30,810 bases of DNA from a virus: the IMG/VR virus record IMGVR_UViG_3300021246_000048, positions 1 through 30,810 of that record; one strand, given 5' to 3'. The notes below the pieces were generated by a model, which saw only the letters and a list, made by a program, of their open reading frames with translations, was not told the DNA's origin and did no database searches. Position 1 is the first letter of the stretch, and the number at the start of each line of letters is the position of its first letter. Of the stretch, positions 1 to 7,243 are shown piece after piece. Both the position numbers and the translations under genes were made by a program.

Positions 1-21
1 AACTAAATTAAATAAACAAAA

Positions 22-888
22 ATGAGCGCAATTGGAGGAAGTAAAAGAGAAAGTACAGGATCAAGTGACTTTGCAAAGAAAGTGGGATTATTTGAGGCTA
101 AAGTGATAGCCATTAATCCAACCATTGAACAATTTAAAGATGTTCTAGGTATGGATATTAAAGAAGACAGCAAAGCTGCAGAATATCTCAATGAAAGAGA
201 TGGCAACACTGTCTTAAGAATTGATTTTTGGCTTGAAGAAGTTAAGAATCAAGACAAATTTAAAGTGTCGTTCTTCTTAGAGAATAAAGAACGTGAGAAT
301 AAAGATGGTACAAAGCAACAGTACATCAATGAAATTGGTACATGTTCTTGGGCTGATGATCCTAGTAATTTACCAGAATGGTTTATTGGAAGAGATTATA
401 GACAAGCATATGTAGGTGAAGAAGATCTTTATAATTTCATGCGTGGTTGGTTAAGTGAACTTGACTATCGTCATGCTGATACAACATTACAACTTGATTG
501 GAAGAAACTAATGAAGGGTAATGTTAAAGATCTTAAAGATCAAATCAATGGAGAATGGTGTGGTAATGTTGGTGCTATGGCTATTGTTATAGTTAAAGAG
601 AAAGATGGTGAGTCTAAAGAATACCAAGGTGTTTACAACAAAGCATTCTTTCCTGCATATTCTTTGAAGAATTTTAGATTGATTGATTATTCTAACAAAG
701 ATGTGTTGAAACAATTGACTAACAAAAAGTCTAAAGATTTGAAACCACATGAAAGATTTGTTGTTAATGTAGTTGGAGAATATGGTTGTAAAGACTATTA
801 TACATTCAAAGACATACAGGATTATAATCCAGATGACAACTTAGTTGCATCAGACAAATTCATTTCAGAAGATGGTGATGATTATTAA
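22..888 (+). CDS. Candidate phage single-stranded DNA-binding protein
   Basis: This 288-aa protein has a Ser/Gly-rich N-terminus, a mixed alpha/beta body, and an acidic, aromatic-ended tail (SEDGDDY). Such a tail is typical of ssDNA-binding proteins, where it recruits replication partners. The body has many aromatic and basic residues (for example FWLEEV, around residue 70, and WFIGRDYRQAY). I see no clear signature that fixes the family. The SSB call rests on the acidic tail, the size and the position directly before a primase-like gene, so it is inference. The start is the first ATG after an A-rich leader. A strong terminator follows, which suggests an abundant, separately terminated transcript, as expected for an SSB. 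It could instead be another early DNA-binding protein. Confidence 0.5.
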   Translation: MSAIGGSKRESTGSSDFAKKVGLFEAKVIAINPTIEQFKDVLGMDIKEDSKAAEYLNERDGNTVLRIDFWLEEVKNQDKFKVSFFLENKERENKDGTKQQYINEIGTCSWADDPSNLPEWFIGRDYRQAYVGEEDLYNFMRGWLSELDYRHADTTLQLDWKKLMKGNVKDLKDQINGEWCGNVGAMAIVIVKEKDGESKEYQGVYNKAFFPAYSLKNFRLIDYSNKDVLKQLTNKKSKDLKPHERFVVNVVGEYGCKDYYTFKDIQDYNPDDNLVASDKFISEDGDDY

Positions 889-911
889 TTGTTAATATTA
901 ATTAAAGAAAG

Positions 912-938
912 CCCTCTGCAGAAATGTAGAGGGTTTTT
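912..938 (+). terminator. Intrinsic terminator with GAAA loop
   Basis: A 9-bp stem (CCCTCTGCA pairing with TGTAGAGGG, one G-T wobble) closes a GAAA tetraloop and is followed by five T. It lies 24 nt after the stop of the SSB-like gene and should end that transcript before the primase-like gene. Confidence 0.85.
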
Positions 939-948
939 AATTTAAATT

Positions 949-1950
949 ATGGCTATACAAGGAGAAAGAAAAGTAAAATTAAGTACAGAAGCTATTCTTA
1001 GTAAAATATCAGAATATGACATATTTAGGTTTTATATGAGTAATAGAAAATGGAAATTGAATGTAGCTACTAATAGCCCTTTTAGAAAAGATGACAATCC
1101 TTCTTTCATTATAGGAACTAAACATGGCAATGTAAGTTTTATAGATTTTGCAGATGCAACTAAAAGAGGTAACTGTTTTAATTTCGTACAGATGTTATAT
1201 AACATATCCAATTTTGGTGATGTCTTAAAAATGATTGATAGAGACTTTGGTCTTGGTATATCAACAGGAGTGGTTGGTAATTACAAGGTGATTACAGAAT
1301 CATATAAACAGCCTGAAGAAATTGGTAAGAAGTATTCACTAATTCAAGTGTCAACAAGAAAGTTTAACAATGATGAACTTGCATATTGGAATCTATATCA
1401 TCAGGACATACAAGATCTTAAAGATAACAATATATATGCTATTAAAGATGTTTATTTAAACAAGCAGAAGTTTAGTCTTAAAGACTCTGATCTTAGATTT
1501 GGTTATCTATATGATGGCCATTGGAAGATATATAGACCTTTTGTTGAAGCTAAATGGAAATGGGTTCCTAACAATGTTCCTATTACAGCTATTGATGGAA
1601 ACATTAGTCCTTCAGACACTCCATTAATCATTAATAAGAGTAAGAAGGATTATATGGTGATGAAGAAACTATATCCAAACTGTACATCAGTTCAGAATGA
1701 AGGAATAGCATGCTTCTCTCAAGAGAATGTAGAATTATTTAAAACACATTCCCCAAGACAGATATTAGCATTTGATTCTGATCCAACAGGTGTAAAGAAC
1801 TCACAGGAGATAACAAAACTATTTGGATTTGAATATCTAAATGTACCTAGAACATATCTATCAGATGGTATTAAGGATTTTGCAGACCTTGCAAAAGATT
1901 ATGGAATGAATAAACTAGAACAAATATTAAAAAAGAAAAAACTATTATGA
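949..1950 (+). CDS. DNA primase-like protein, degenerate CHC2 finger plus Toprim domain
   Basis: This 333-aa protein has the architecture of a short DnaG-type primase. Residues about 30-90 follow the CHC2 zinc-finger pattern (SPFRKDDNPSF, then a FIDFADATKRGNCFNFV segment), but the metal-binding Cys/His positions are mostly lost: the usual CPFH reads SPFR. Residues about 225-330 look like a Toprim domain with an intact DxD (D276-S-D278, in AFDSDPTG). The usual glutamate of the VEGxxD motif is Lys230 in INKSKKD. In known primases this Glu and the DxD bind catalytic metal ions, so activity may be altered. It sits between the SSB-like gene and a set of small genes, consistent with replication. 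The gene starts ten bases after a terminator and ends with an ATGA overlap into the next frame. The fold is fairly sure; enzymatic activity is uncertain. Confidence 0.65.
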   Translation: MAIQGERKVKLSTEAILSKISEYDIFRFYMSNRKWKLNVATNSPFRKDDNPSFIIGTKHGNVSFIDFADATKRGNCFNFVQMLYNISNFGDVLKMIDRDFGLGISTGVVGNYKVITESYKQPEEIGKKYSLIQVSTRKFNNDELAYWNLYHQDIQDLKDNNIYAIKDVYLNKQKFSLKDSDLRFGYLYDGHWKIYRPFVEAKWKWVPNNVPITAIDGNISPSDTPLIINKSKKDYMVMKKLYPNCTSVQNEGIACFSQENVELFKTHSPRQILAFDSDPTGVKNSQEITKLFGFEYLNVPRTYLSDGIKDFADLAKDYGMNKLEQILKKKKLL

Positions 1951-2165
1951 ACTTAGACAAACACATTTGGGAAGGTTGGACAGTTAAAGATTTTGTTGCT
2001 GACTTACAACCAGTATGTAATATGATTATGGCAGGTAATTCTTGGCAAAAACCATTTACAAACAAAAAACAATTAAAAGAGTGGTGTATGGATAACCAAT
2101 CAGGTTATAAAAAACATATACCAGAAGTAGTAAATTATTTAGCTAATTATTACAATATTAAATAA
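1947..2165 (+). CDS. Small conserved-looking protein, unknown function
   Basis: This 72-aa protein is not recognised. It is rich in Trp, Lys and Asn (HIWEGWTVKDFVADLQP, then GNSWQKPFTNKKQLKEWC), looks soluble and mostly helical, and has no membrane segment. It starts inside the stop of the primase-like gene (ATGA overlap), so the two are probably translationally coupled. That makes a replication-accessory role possible, but nothing in the sequence shows one. Confidence 0.65.
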   Translation: MNLDKHIWEGWTVKDFVADLQPVCNMIMAGNSWQKPFTNKKQLKEWCMDNQSGYKKHIPEVVNYLANYYNIK

Positions 2166-2166
2166 T

Positions 2167-2337
2167 ATGAGAACAACAGATGATGAGTTAGAAAGACTCG
2201 AAGAACAGATTAAAGAAAACATTGAATTTTTAGAAACTACAGATTTTAGTTTAGAAGTGGAATGCATAAGCATTGAAAACTTAGAAGGAATATTAACAAA
2301 ATTCTTTGGAAGAAGAATATCATTAACATTAAACTAG
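2167..2337 (+). CDS. 56-aa acidic small protein, unknown
   Basis: The reading frame starts at the ATG two bases after the previous stop codon and ends three bases before the next gene. The translation begins MRTTDDELERLEEQIKE and ends RRISLTLN. The N-terminal half is an acidic helix with heptad-like Leu/Ile spacing, compatible with a short coiled coil. The tight fit between neighbours and the similar base composition support it as a real gene. I do not recognise a family. Confidence 0.6.
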   Translation: MRTTDDELERLEEQIKENIEFLETTDFSLEVECISIENLEGILTKFFGRRISLTLN

Positions 2338-2340
2338 ACT

Positions 2341-2556
2341 ATGTCAAATATTGTAGATGAATTAGAAGAAAGAGCCCAAGAGTTAATTGATTTTGGTAAC
2401 TCTAAAGAACAACACGAAGGATATGGTATTCAAATAGCTACTGAAAAGCTTAGAAAATACTATTATGGATTCAATGAACTAATGGAATATTTTGACAGTA
2501 TTTCAGATGAAGAAAAACCAATATTACACGAAAAACTTTTAAAATTAGGATTATAA
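2341..2556 (+). CDS. 71-aa acidic helical protein, unknown
   Basis: This small soluble protein (start MSNIVDELEERAQELIDFG, end ILHEKLLKLGL) is predicted to be almost all helix, with no Cys clusters or membrane segment. It follows the 56-aa gene by three bases and precedes the DUF932-like gene by three bases, so it belongs to the same transcript. No family is recognised. Confidence 0.65.
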   Translation: MSNIVDELEERAQELIDFGNSKEQHEGYGIQIATEKLRKYYYGFNELMEYFDSISDEEKPILHEKLLKLGL

Positions 2557-2559
2557 ATT

Positions 2560-3330
2560 ATGGAAACAACTTATGGAACAACAAAAGGAATGTTGCTAGC
2601 TGCACCACTTCCTGAACAAACACGCACTTACAAACCAGTGAGTCATGCACAACTAATGGACCTAACACTTGAGAGTATTCATCAAGCAGGTTTTGAATTA
2701 CAAACAGAAATATATTCATCTGCAAGAAATGGCAATGTTGCTAATGGTAAATTTGCTATTAGAAATGTAGCTGATAATGAGATGCAATTGCAAATAGGAT
2801 GGCAGAATAGCTATGATAAATCATTATCGCTAAAATTTGCTATTGGAACTAGAATATTTATATGTGAGAATGGTTGTGTGAGTGGTGATTATGGTGCTTT
2901 CAAAAAGAAACATCAAGGAGAAATCCAAACATTCACACCACAAGCTATTACAGAGTATATTAAAAGAGCAGGAGAAGCATTTCAAAATATGCAGAAAGAA
3001 AGAGAGGTTATGAAAACTATTGAATTAGATAGAAGAGTTCAGGCTGAGTTAATTGGACGTATGATTATTGAAGAACAGTTCATTGAATCTACACAATTGA
3101 ACATTATCAAAAGAGAATTGGAGAAACCAACACATGATTATGGAGCAGCTAATAGCTTATGGGAACTATATCAATTCACTACATTTAGTATGAAAGAAGT
3201 GCACCCAAGCTTATGGATGAATAATCATATAGATGCACATAGTTTCTTTGTTGAAGCTTCTGGTATTGTTAGCAAGAAACAAGAAATTGTTTTGCAACCT
3301 GTTAATCAATTAGAATTATTCCCTGTATAA
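2560..3330 (+). CDS. DUF932-like phage/plasmid protein with C-terminal clamp-type motif
   Basis: This 256-aa protein resembles the DUF932 family of phage and plasmid proteins of unknown function. The best-marked stretch is around residues 85-110 (NSYDKSLSLKFAIG, then FICENGCVSGD), matching the family's SYD...S...G.R.F.C.NG pattern. A long helical region follows (about 125-190). The last residues are NQLELFPV: QLELF closely matches the QL(S/D)LF consensus with which bacterial polymerases and repair proteins dock on the beta sliding clamp. A terminal placement is typical for that motif. The family call is fairly secure; clamp binding is inference. The stop overlaps the next start by one base (TAATG). 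Confidence 0.7.
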   Translation: METTYGTTKGMLLAAPLPEQTRTYKPVSHAQLMDLTLESIHQAGFELQTEIYSSARNGNVANGKFAIRNVADNEMQLQIGWQNSYDKSLSLKFAIGTRIFICENGCVSGDYGAFKKKHQGEIQTFTPQAITEYIKRAGEAFQNMQKEREVMKTIELDRRVQAELIGRMIIEEQFIESTQLNIIKRELEKPTHDYGAANSLWELYQFTTFSMKEVHPSLWMNNHIDAHSFFVEASGIVSKKQEIVLQPVNQLELFPV

Positions 3331-3500
3331 TGGAAGAGCTTGTACAATGGGCTAGAGGATTAAAAAATTCTCATCCAGATAAGTTTGAAGAGATATGGGA
3401 CTTTGTTTCTCTATGTCATAGTGAGATAGAAGAAGGAGGATCACCTACACACGAAATAGAATTATGTAAACAATCAATTAATGACTTATTAGAAGAATGA
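3330..3500 (+). CDS. 56-aa acidic protein, unknown
   Basis: The frame starts in a TAATG overlap with the DUF932-like gene and ends in an ATGA overlap with the UDG-like gene. The translation begins MEELVQWARGLKNSHPDKFE and ends QSINDLLEE. It looks like a small helical soluble protein with two separated Cys. The double overlap strongly suggests translational coupling and a genuine gene. No family is recognised. Confidence 0.65.
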   Translation: MEELVQWARGLKNSHPDKFEEIWDFVSLCHSEIEEGGSPTHEIELCKQSINDLLEE

Positions 3501-4213
3501 AATGGGAATCGTTTAAAGACAAGATTCATGAAAGCTGGCATGATAAACTCAGGCCATTCATAGAAAGTGAAGATTGTGATAAAATATATGAACGATTGAA
3601 ATTTGATAGTAAGAGGGGCAAGACAATTGCTCCTCTTTCTCCAAATGTCTGGAGATGTTTTAAAGAAACTCCTCTAGATGAATTGAAAGTTGTTCTTATG
3701 GGCCTATGTCCTTATCACAATCTATATAATGGAAGTCCTGTAGCTGATGGCTTATTAATGGGCTGTTCTGTAACAGGAAAACTACAACCAACATTAGATC
3801 AATTCTATTATGGAATAGAAACAGAACTATATAATGGATTAAACCTTGATTGGTGGAGAAATCCAAATGTGGAATATCTAGCTCATCAAGGCGTATTGAT
3901 GCTTAATGCAGCTCTTACAACAGAAATAAACAAAGCAGGCAGTCATTTAGATGTCTGGGAACCATTTATTAAATATTTATATGAAAATGTAATTAATGAA
4001 ACAAATGTTCCAACAGTTTATTTTGGTAAAGAAGCAGCTAAGTATAAGAAGTATTGTGCTCCTTTTACGTGGCAATTTATTGTCAGTCATCCAGCCTCTG
4101 CAAGTTATAGAGGAATGGATTGGGATACAGAAGGAACATTTGGTAAATTAAATAAAATAATATGGGAAAATCATAATGACACAATTGCGTGGCTTGATGG
4201 TATGCCCTTTTAA
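3497..4213 (+). CDS. Uracil-DNA glycosylase family 1 homologue with altered catalytic motif
   Basis: This 238-aa protein follows the Ung fold from end to end. It has the water-activating motif region VVLMGLCPYHN (residues 65-75, family GQDPYH), the LMLNAALTTEINKAGSH stretch matching the family's LLLNAxLTVxxxxxxSH, and SHPASAS (His198, matching the HPSPLS leucine loop). Ung removes uracil from DNA. Here the catalytic Asp of GQDPYH is Cys71 (GLCPYH), while Tyr73, His74 and the HP motif remain. In characterised enzymes, replacing this Asp greatly lowers activity. The protein may therefore be weak, changed in specificity, or used for binding. It overlaps the preceding 56-aa gene by four bases. 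Confidence 0.8.
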   Translation: MKWESFKDKIHESWHDKLRPFIESEDCDKIYERLKFDSKRGKTIAPLSPNVWRCFKETPLDELKVVLMGLCPYHNLYNGSPVADGLLMGCSVTGKLQPTLDQFYYGIETELYNGLNLDWWRNPNVEYLAHQGVLMLNAALTTEINKAGSHLDVWEPFIKYLYENVINETNVPTVYFGKEAAKYKKYCAPFTWQFIVSHPASASYRGMDWDTEGTFGKLNKIIWENHNDTIAWLDGMPF

Positions 4214-4225
4214 CAATTAAAAACA

Positions 4226-4567
4226 ATGGAAAATAGAGAAATTACAATTGAAGAATTACAACCAGGAGATGAAATCCTAACACTTACACAACAAGGTAAA
4301 TACTTAAAAGTGATGGAGACTCCTAGAAAGAGTAAAGTGGGATATTCATGGATGCAAGGAGTGGATAGATATGTATCTGTAAGATGTCAAGTGAATATAA
4401 CATCCACTCCTAAACAAGGAACTAAGTATGATCGTAAAACAGGTAAATATATTCCATATACATATGATATTAAGGAATATAATATAAAAGCTCCTGAAGA
4501 CAATAGTCCTGTTGAGAAATTTGATTTGAATTTTAAAAAGATATGGTTAGTTAAAAGAGAGATATAA
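4226..4567 (+). CDS. 113-aa protein, paralogue of the next gene
   Basis: Family not recognised. It begins MENREITIEELQPGDEILTL and ends IWLVKREI. The same frame pattern (MENR, a GDEI motif, KYLKV, and a final LVKRE) occurs in the 92-aa protein directly downstream, so the two look like a tandem duplication. The 'PGDEI' start followed by beta-strand-like segments suggests a small beta-barrel. It is a soluble protein rich in Lys, Tyr and Thr. The stop overlaps the next ATG by one base. Confidence 0.7.
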   Translation: MENREITIEELQPGDEILTLTQQGKYLKVMETPRKSKVGYSWMQGVDRYVSVRCQVNITSTPKQGTKYDRKTGKYIPYTYDIKEYNIKAPEDNSPVEKFDLNFKKIWLVKREI

Positions 4568-4845
4568 TGGAAAATAGATTAATACAATTTAGTGAAGTAG
4601 AAGTGGGAGATGAAATCATCATCTCAGCACACAGTGATTTGAAATATTTAAAAGTGTTAACTGTTCCTAAAAAAGTGGACAGCACTACATTCAAAGTGAG
4701 TCTTAGAAGAGACCAGAGAGGTAAGGGTAATTGGTCTTGGTTAGTCAATAGCTTTGAGCAAGATGTTACAAAACATAATGATGTAATGTATCAGAATTTA
4801 GCAGGTAGAGATATATTTTTAGTAAAAAGAGAAAATAACAATTAA
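4567..4845 (+). CDS. 92-aa protein, paralogue of the preceding gene
   Basis: It begins MENRLIQFSEVEVGDEIII and ends IFLVKRENNN. It shares with the upstream gene the MENR start, the GDEI motif at the same distance, YLKV followed by a P-K/R-K segment, and the LVKRE end. The middle has diverged and is shorter. It overlaps its neighbour by one base. Function unknown. Of the two copies this one has an Asn-rich tail. Confidence 0.7.
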   Translation: MENRLIQFSEVEVGDEIIISAHSDLKYLKVLTVPKKVDSTTFKVSLRRDQRGKGNWSWLVNSFEQDVTKHNDVMYQNLAGRDIFLVKRENNN

Positions 4846-4856
4846 AACTTAGAACA

Positions 4857-7169
4857 ATGATTTTAGAAAAACAAAAAGAAGCAAACATTTTACAACAAGG
4901 AGAATCACAAGATTCAATTGGAATGTCACTAGACTTAGATTCTGCACAAATATTGATGCAGATGTTAAGTAAGAATCTATATTCAGATTCAATAGGCTCA
5001 ACTATTAGAGAATGCGCAAGTAATGCTCTAGATAGTCATAGAAGAGTTGGTGTAGATAAACCCATAGTAGTATCATTTAGTAGAAACGATAGTGATAACT
5101 ATGAGTTTTCAGTAGAAGATTTTGGTATTGGCCTTGATGCTGATGATGTAAAGAACATCATTAGTAAATATGGTAAGTCTACCAAGCGAGATAGTAACAC
5201 AGAATTAGGTATGATGGGTCTTGGTTTCAAGGCCCCTCTTGCTTATTCATCTAGTTTCTATTTTGTATGTAGAAAAGATGGAATAGAACGTAAGTATATG
5301 ATGTATGAAGGAGAAGATGTAAATACAATTGATCTATTATATGAACAATCAACAACAGAGAGTAATGGTGTTAAAGTGATTGTTCCTGTTAAATGGCAAG
5401 ATAGAAGTGATTTCATCAATAAGATAAATGAGCAGCTTGCTTATTTTGAGAATGTTTATTTCAATGTAGAAGGAATCAATAATGATTTCCTAATCCATAG
5501 AAATGATATATTCCAATTCTCAGAACTATCTAAAGAAAATGAATTACATATCTGTCTAGACAATGTTTACTATCCTTTAGATTTTATTAAGCTTGGTATA
5601 GATAGAATAAAGATTCCTATTGGTCTTAAGTTTTCTTTAACTGATGGGTTGTTTCCTACGCCTAATAGAGAATCTTTGCGTTATACACAAGAATCTAAAC
5701 AAATCATTCTTGATAAAATAGCAAAGCTTGCAGATTATATGATTGAGAAATACAATGATTCAATTACAAGTTCTGCAGACATCAACACTGTATTTGATTA
5801 TTATTCTAATTATACTAAAACAGTTAACATTATTGGTAATGGTAATTGGGAAATAGAGAATCTTTTGAAATTCTCTGTGTTGAAAATTAAAGAACCAAAG
5901 GTTGATGGAATTGAACTTCTTGATTTGAAACTTCTACATAAGAATAGAGATTATATTTTTGGAGAATACGAGGTTATGTATTTTCTAGAAAGAGATAAGA
6001 TGAGAGAAGCTAAGAACTATTGGAATAAGAAACTTACAGCTTCTAATGCTGGAGATAAATGTTATTTGTTTACAGGAGTTCTTGGATCAAACAAGCGTGT
6101 ATACATGAGAGAAACTCTTGCTACAAAATCTTGGGGAAGTCCTACATACAATTTTGTTAAGAAAAAGGCAGAATACAAACTAGGAGATAGATCTTCTACA
6201 GGAATGACTACATATTTTGAGATTCTTAATCTTGGCTTACATCCAAAGACTGAATGGAGACAGAGAATTACAGAGTTTCAATCTATTCAAAACATGTTTA
6301 TTAGTAAGATGCAAAATCTTGATGATGTTGTTATTCCTAAATCTTGGCTTGATGCTCGTAAGACTGTGAGAACCAAAGGAATGTCAACTACAAGAGTGGA
6401 TGATAATGGTAAGCGTATCATTAAACTACAAGGAGAAATTGTAGGTAAGATAGGTGTAGATCTAGAAAGATACAATGATGGTAGAAAATGTAAGTTTGTT
6501 CCTGTAACAAAGAAATTGAATGAAGTTCCTAGAGAAAAGAATTTGATTATATATGCTCATCATGATGACTATCTAAAATTAGATCCATTGTATGAAATCA
6601 TGGCTAAACAACCAGTTAAAATCATGACTTTCTCATCTAGAGAAATGAACATACTAAAAGACTTAGAGATTCACAATTTAATTACTTATGACAAATTTAT
6701 GGAAGGAGAGACTAAAACATTTAAAAGAATAATTACAGCTCATTTAATTTACAATCTTGTATACAAATACAAAAATACATTTAACAACATGCATAAATTG
6801 AAAGGTGTATGTACAAATCTTTATGATAAACTTGAATTATTAGATGTATATCAAAAACGTAACTATACACATTCTAGTTATGAAGTGTTTGCAGCAATGC
6901 TAACTGTTGCTGAAGAGCACAACTTGTTTGATCATGAAATTTATCATGTATATAATGAAATGAAAGATGTATTTGAAAAACTTCCTTTCTTAAATGCACT
7001 AATGGCTTATACAGGAGGTTATGCTAGTAATATAGAAGTGATTGATTCTATTGTAGATCTTATGAAGTATTACAAGTTTAAAGTAGATCTTGATAGATAT
7101 AACTTAAAGCTTGATGAAGAAATAGCATCAGAATTAACAGAAGAGCTAATCGATGAATTGGCAAATTAA
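4857..7169 (+). CDS. rIIA: rIIA-like protein with GHKL ATPase domain
   Basis: The N-terminal ~250 residues form a GHKL (Hsp90/histidine kinase/MutL) ATP-binding domain. The N box is IRECASNALDS (Glu52, Asn56, Asp59), the G1 box DFGIG (residues 88-92), and the G2 region LGMMGLGFKAP (118-127). Phage T4 rIIA and its relatives carry this domain and act in lysis timing and exclusion of other phages. The remaining ~500 residues are a large alpha/beta region without motifs I recognise. Length (770 aa) is close to T4 rIIA. The following gene is rIIB-like, which supports the assignment. A strong terminator follows the stop. Confidence 0.8.
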   Translation: MILEKQKEANILQQGESQDSIGMSLDLDSAQILMQMLSKNLYSDSIGSTIRECASNALDSHRRVGVDKPIVVSFSRNDSDNYEFSVEDFGIGLDADDVKNIISKYGKSTKRDSNTELGMMGLGFKAPLAYSSSFYFVCRKDGIERKYMMYEGEDVNTIDLLYEQSTTESNGVKVIVPVKWQDRSDFINKINEQLAYFENVYFNVEGINNDFLIHRNDIFQFSELSKENELHICLDNVYYPLDFIKLGIDRIKIPIGLKFSLTDGLFPTPNRESLRYTQESKQIILDKIAKLADYMIEKYNDSITSSADINTVFDYYSNYTKTVNIIGNGNWEIENLLKFSVLKIKEPKVDGIELLDLKLLHKNRDYIFGEYEVMYFLERDKMREAKNYWNKKLTASNAGDKCYLFTGVLGSNKRVYMRETLATKSWGSPTYNFVKKKAEYKLGDRSSTGMTTYFEILNLGLHPKTEWRQRITEFQSIQNMFISKMQNLDDVVIPKSWLDARKTVRTKGMSTTRVDDNGKRIIKLQGEIVGKIGVDLERYNDGRKCKFVPVTKKLNEVPREKNLIIYAHHDDYLKLDPLYEIMAKQPVKIMTFSSREMNILKDLEIHNLITYDKFMEGETKTFKRIITAHLIYNLVYKYKNTFNNMHKLKGVCTNLYDKLELLDVYQKRNYTHSSYEVFAAMLTVAEEHNLFDHEIYHVYNEMKDVFEKLPFLNALMAYTGGYASNIEVIDSIVDLMKYYKFKVDLDRYNLKLDEEIASELTEELIDELAN

Positions 7170-7176
7170 TTTAACA

Positions 7177-7207
7177 CAGGGAGATTTGGTAGTCTCCCTG
7201 TTTTTTT
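7177..7207 (+). terminator. Intrinsic terminator after rIIA-like gene
   Basis: An 8-bp perfect stem (CAGGGAGA with TCTCCCTG) encloses an 8-nt loop and is followed by seven T. It lies seven bases after the stop of the rIIA-like gene and separates it from the rIIB-like gene. Confidence 0.88.
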
Positions 7208-7243
7208 GTAACTTAACATATTAACAATTAAATAAATAGAAAA

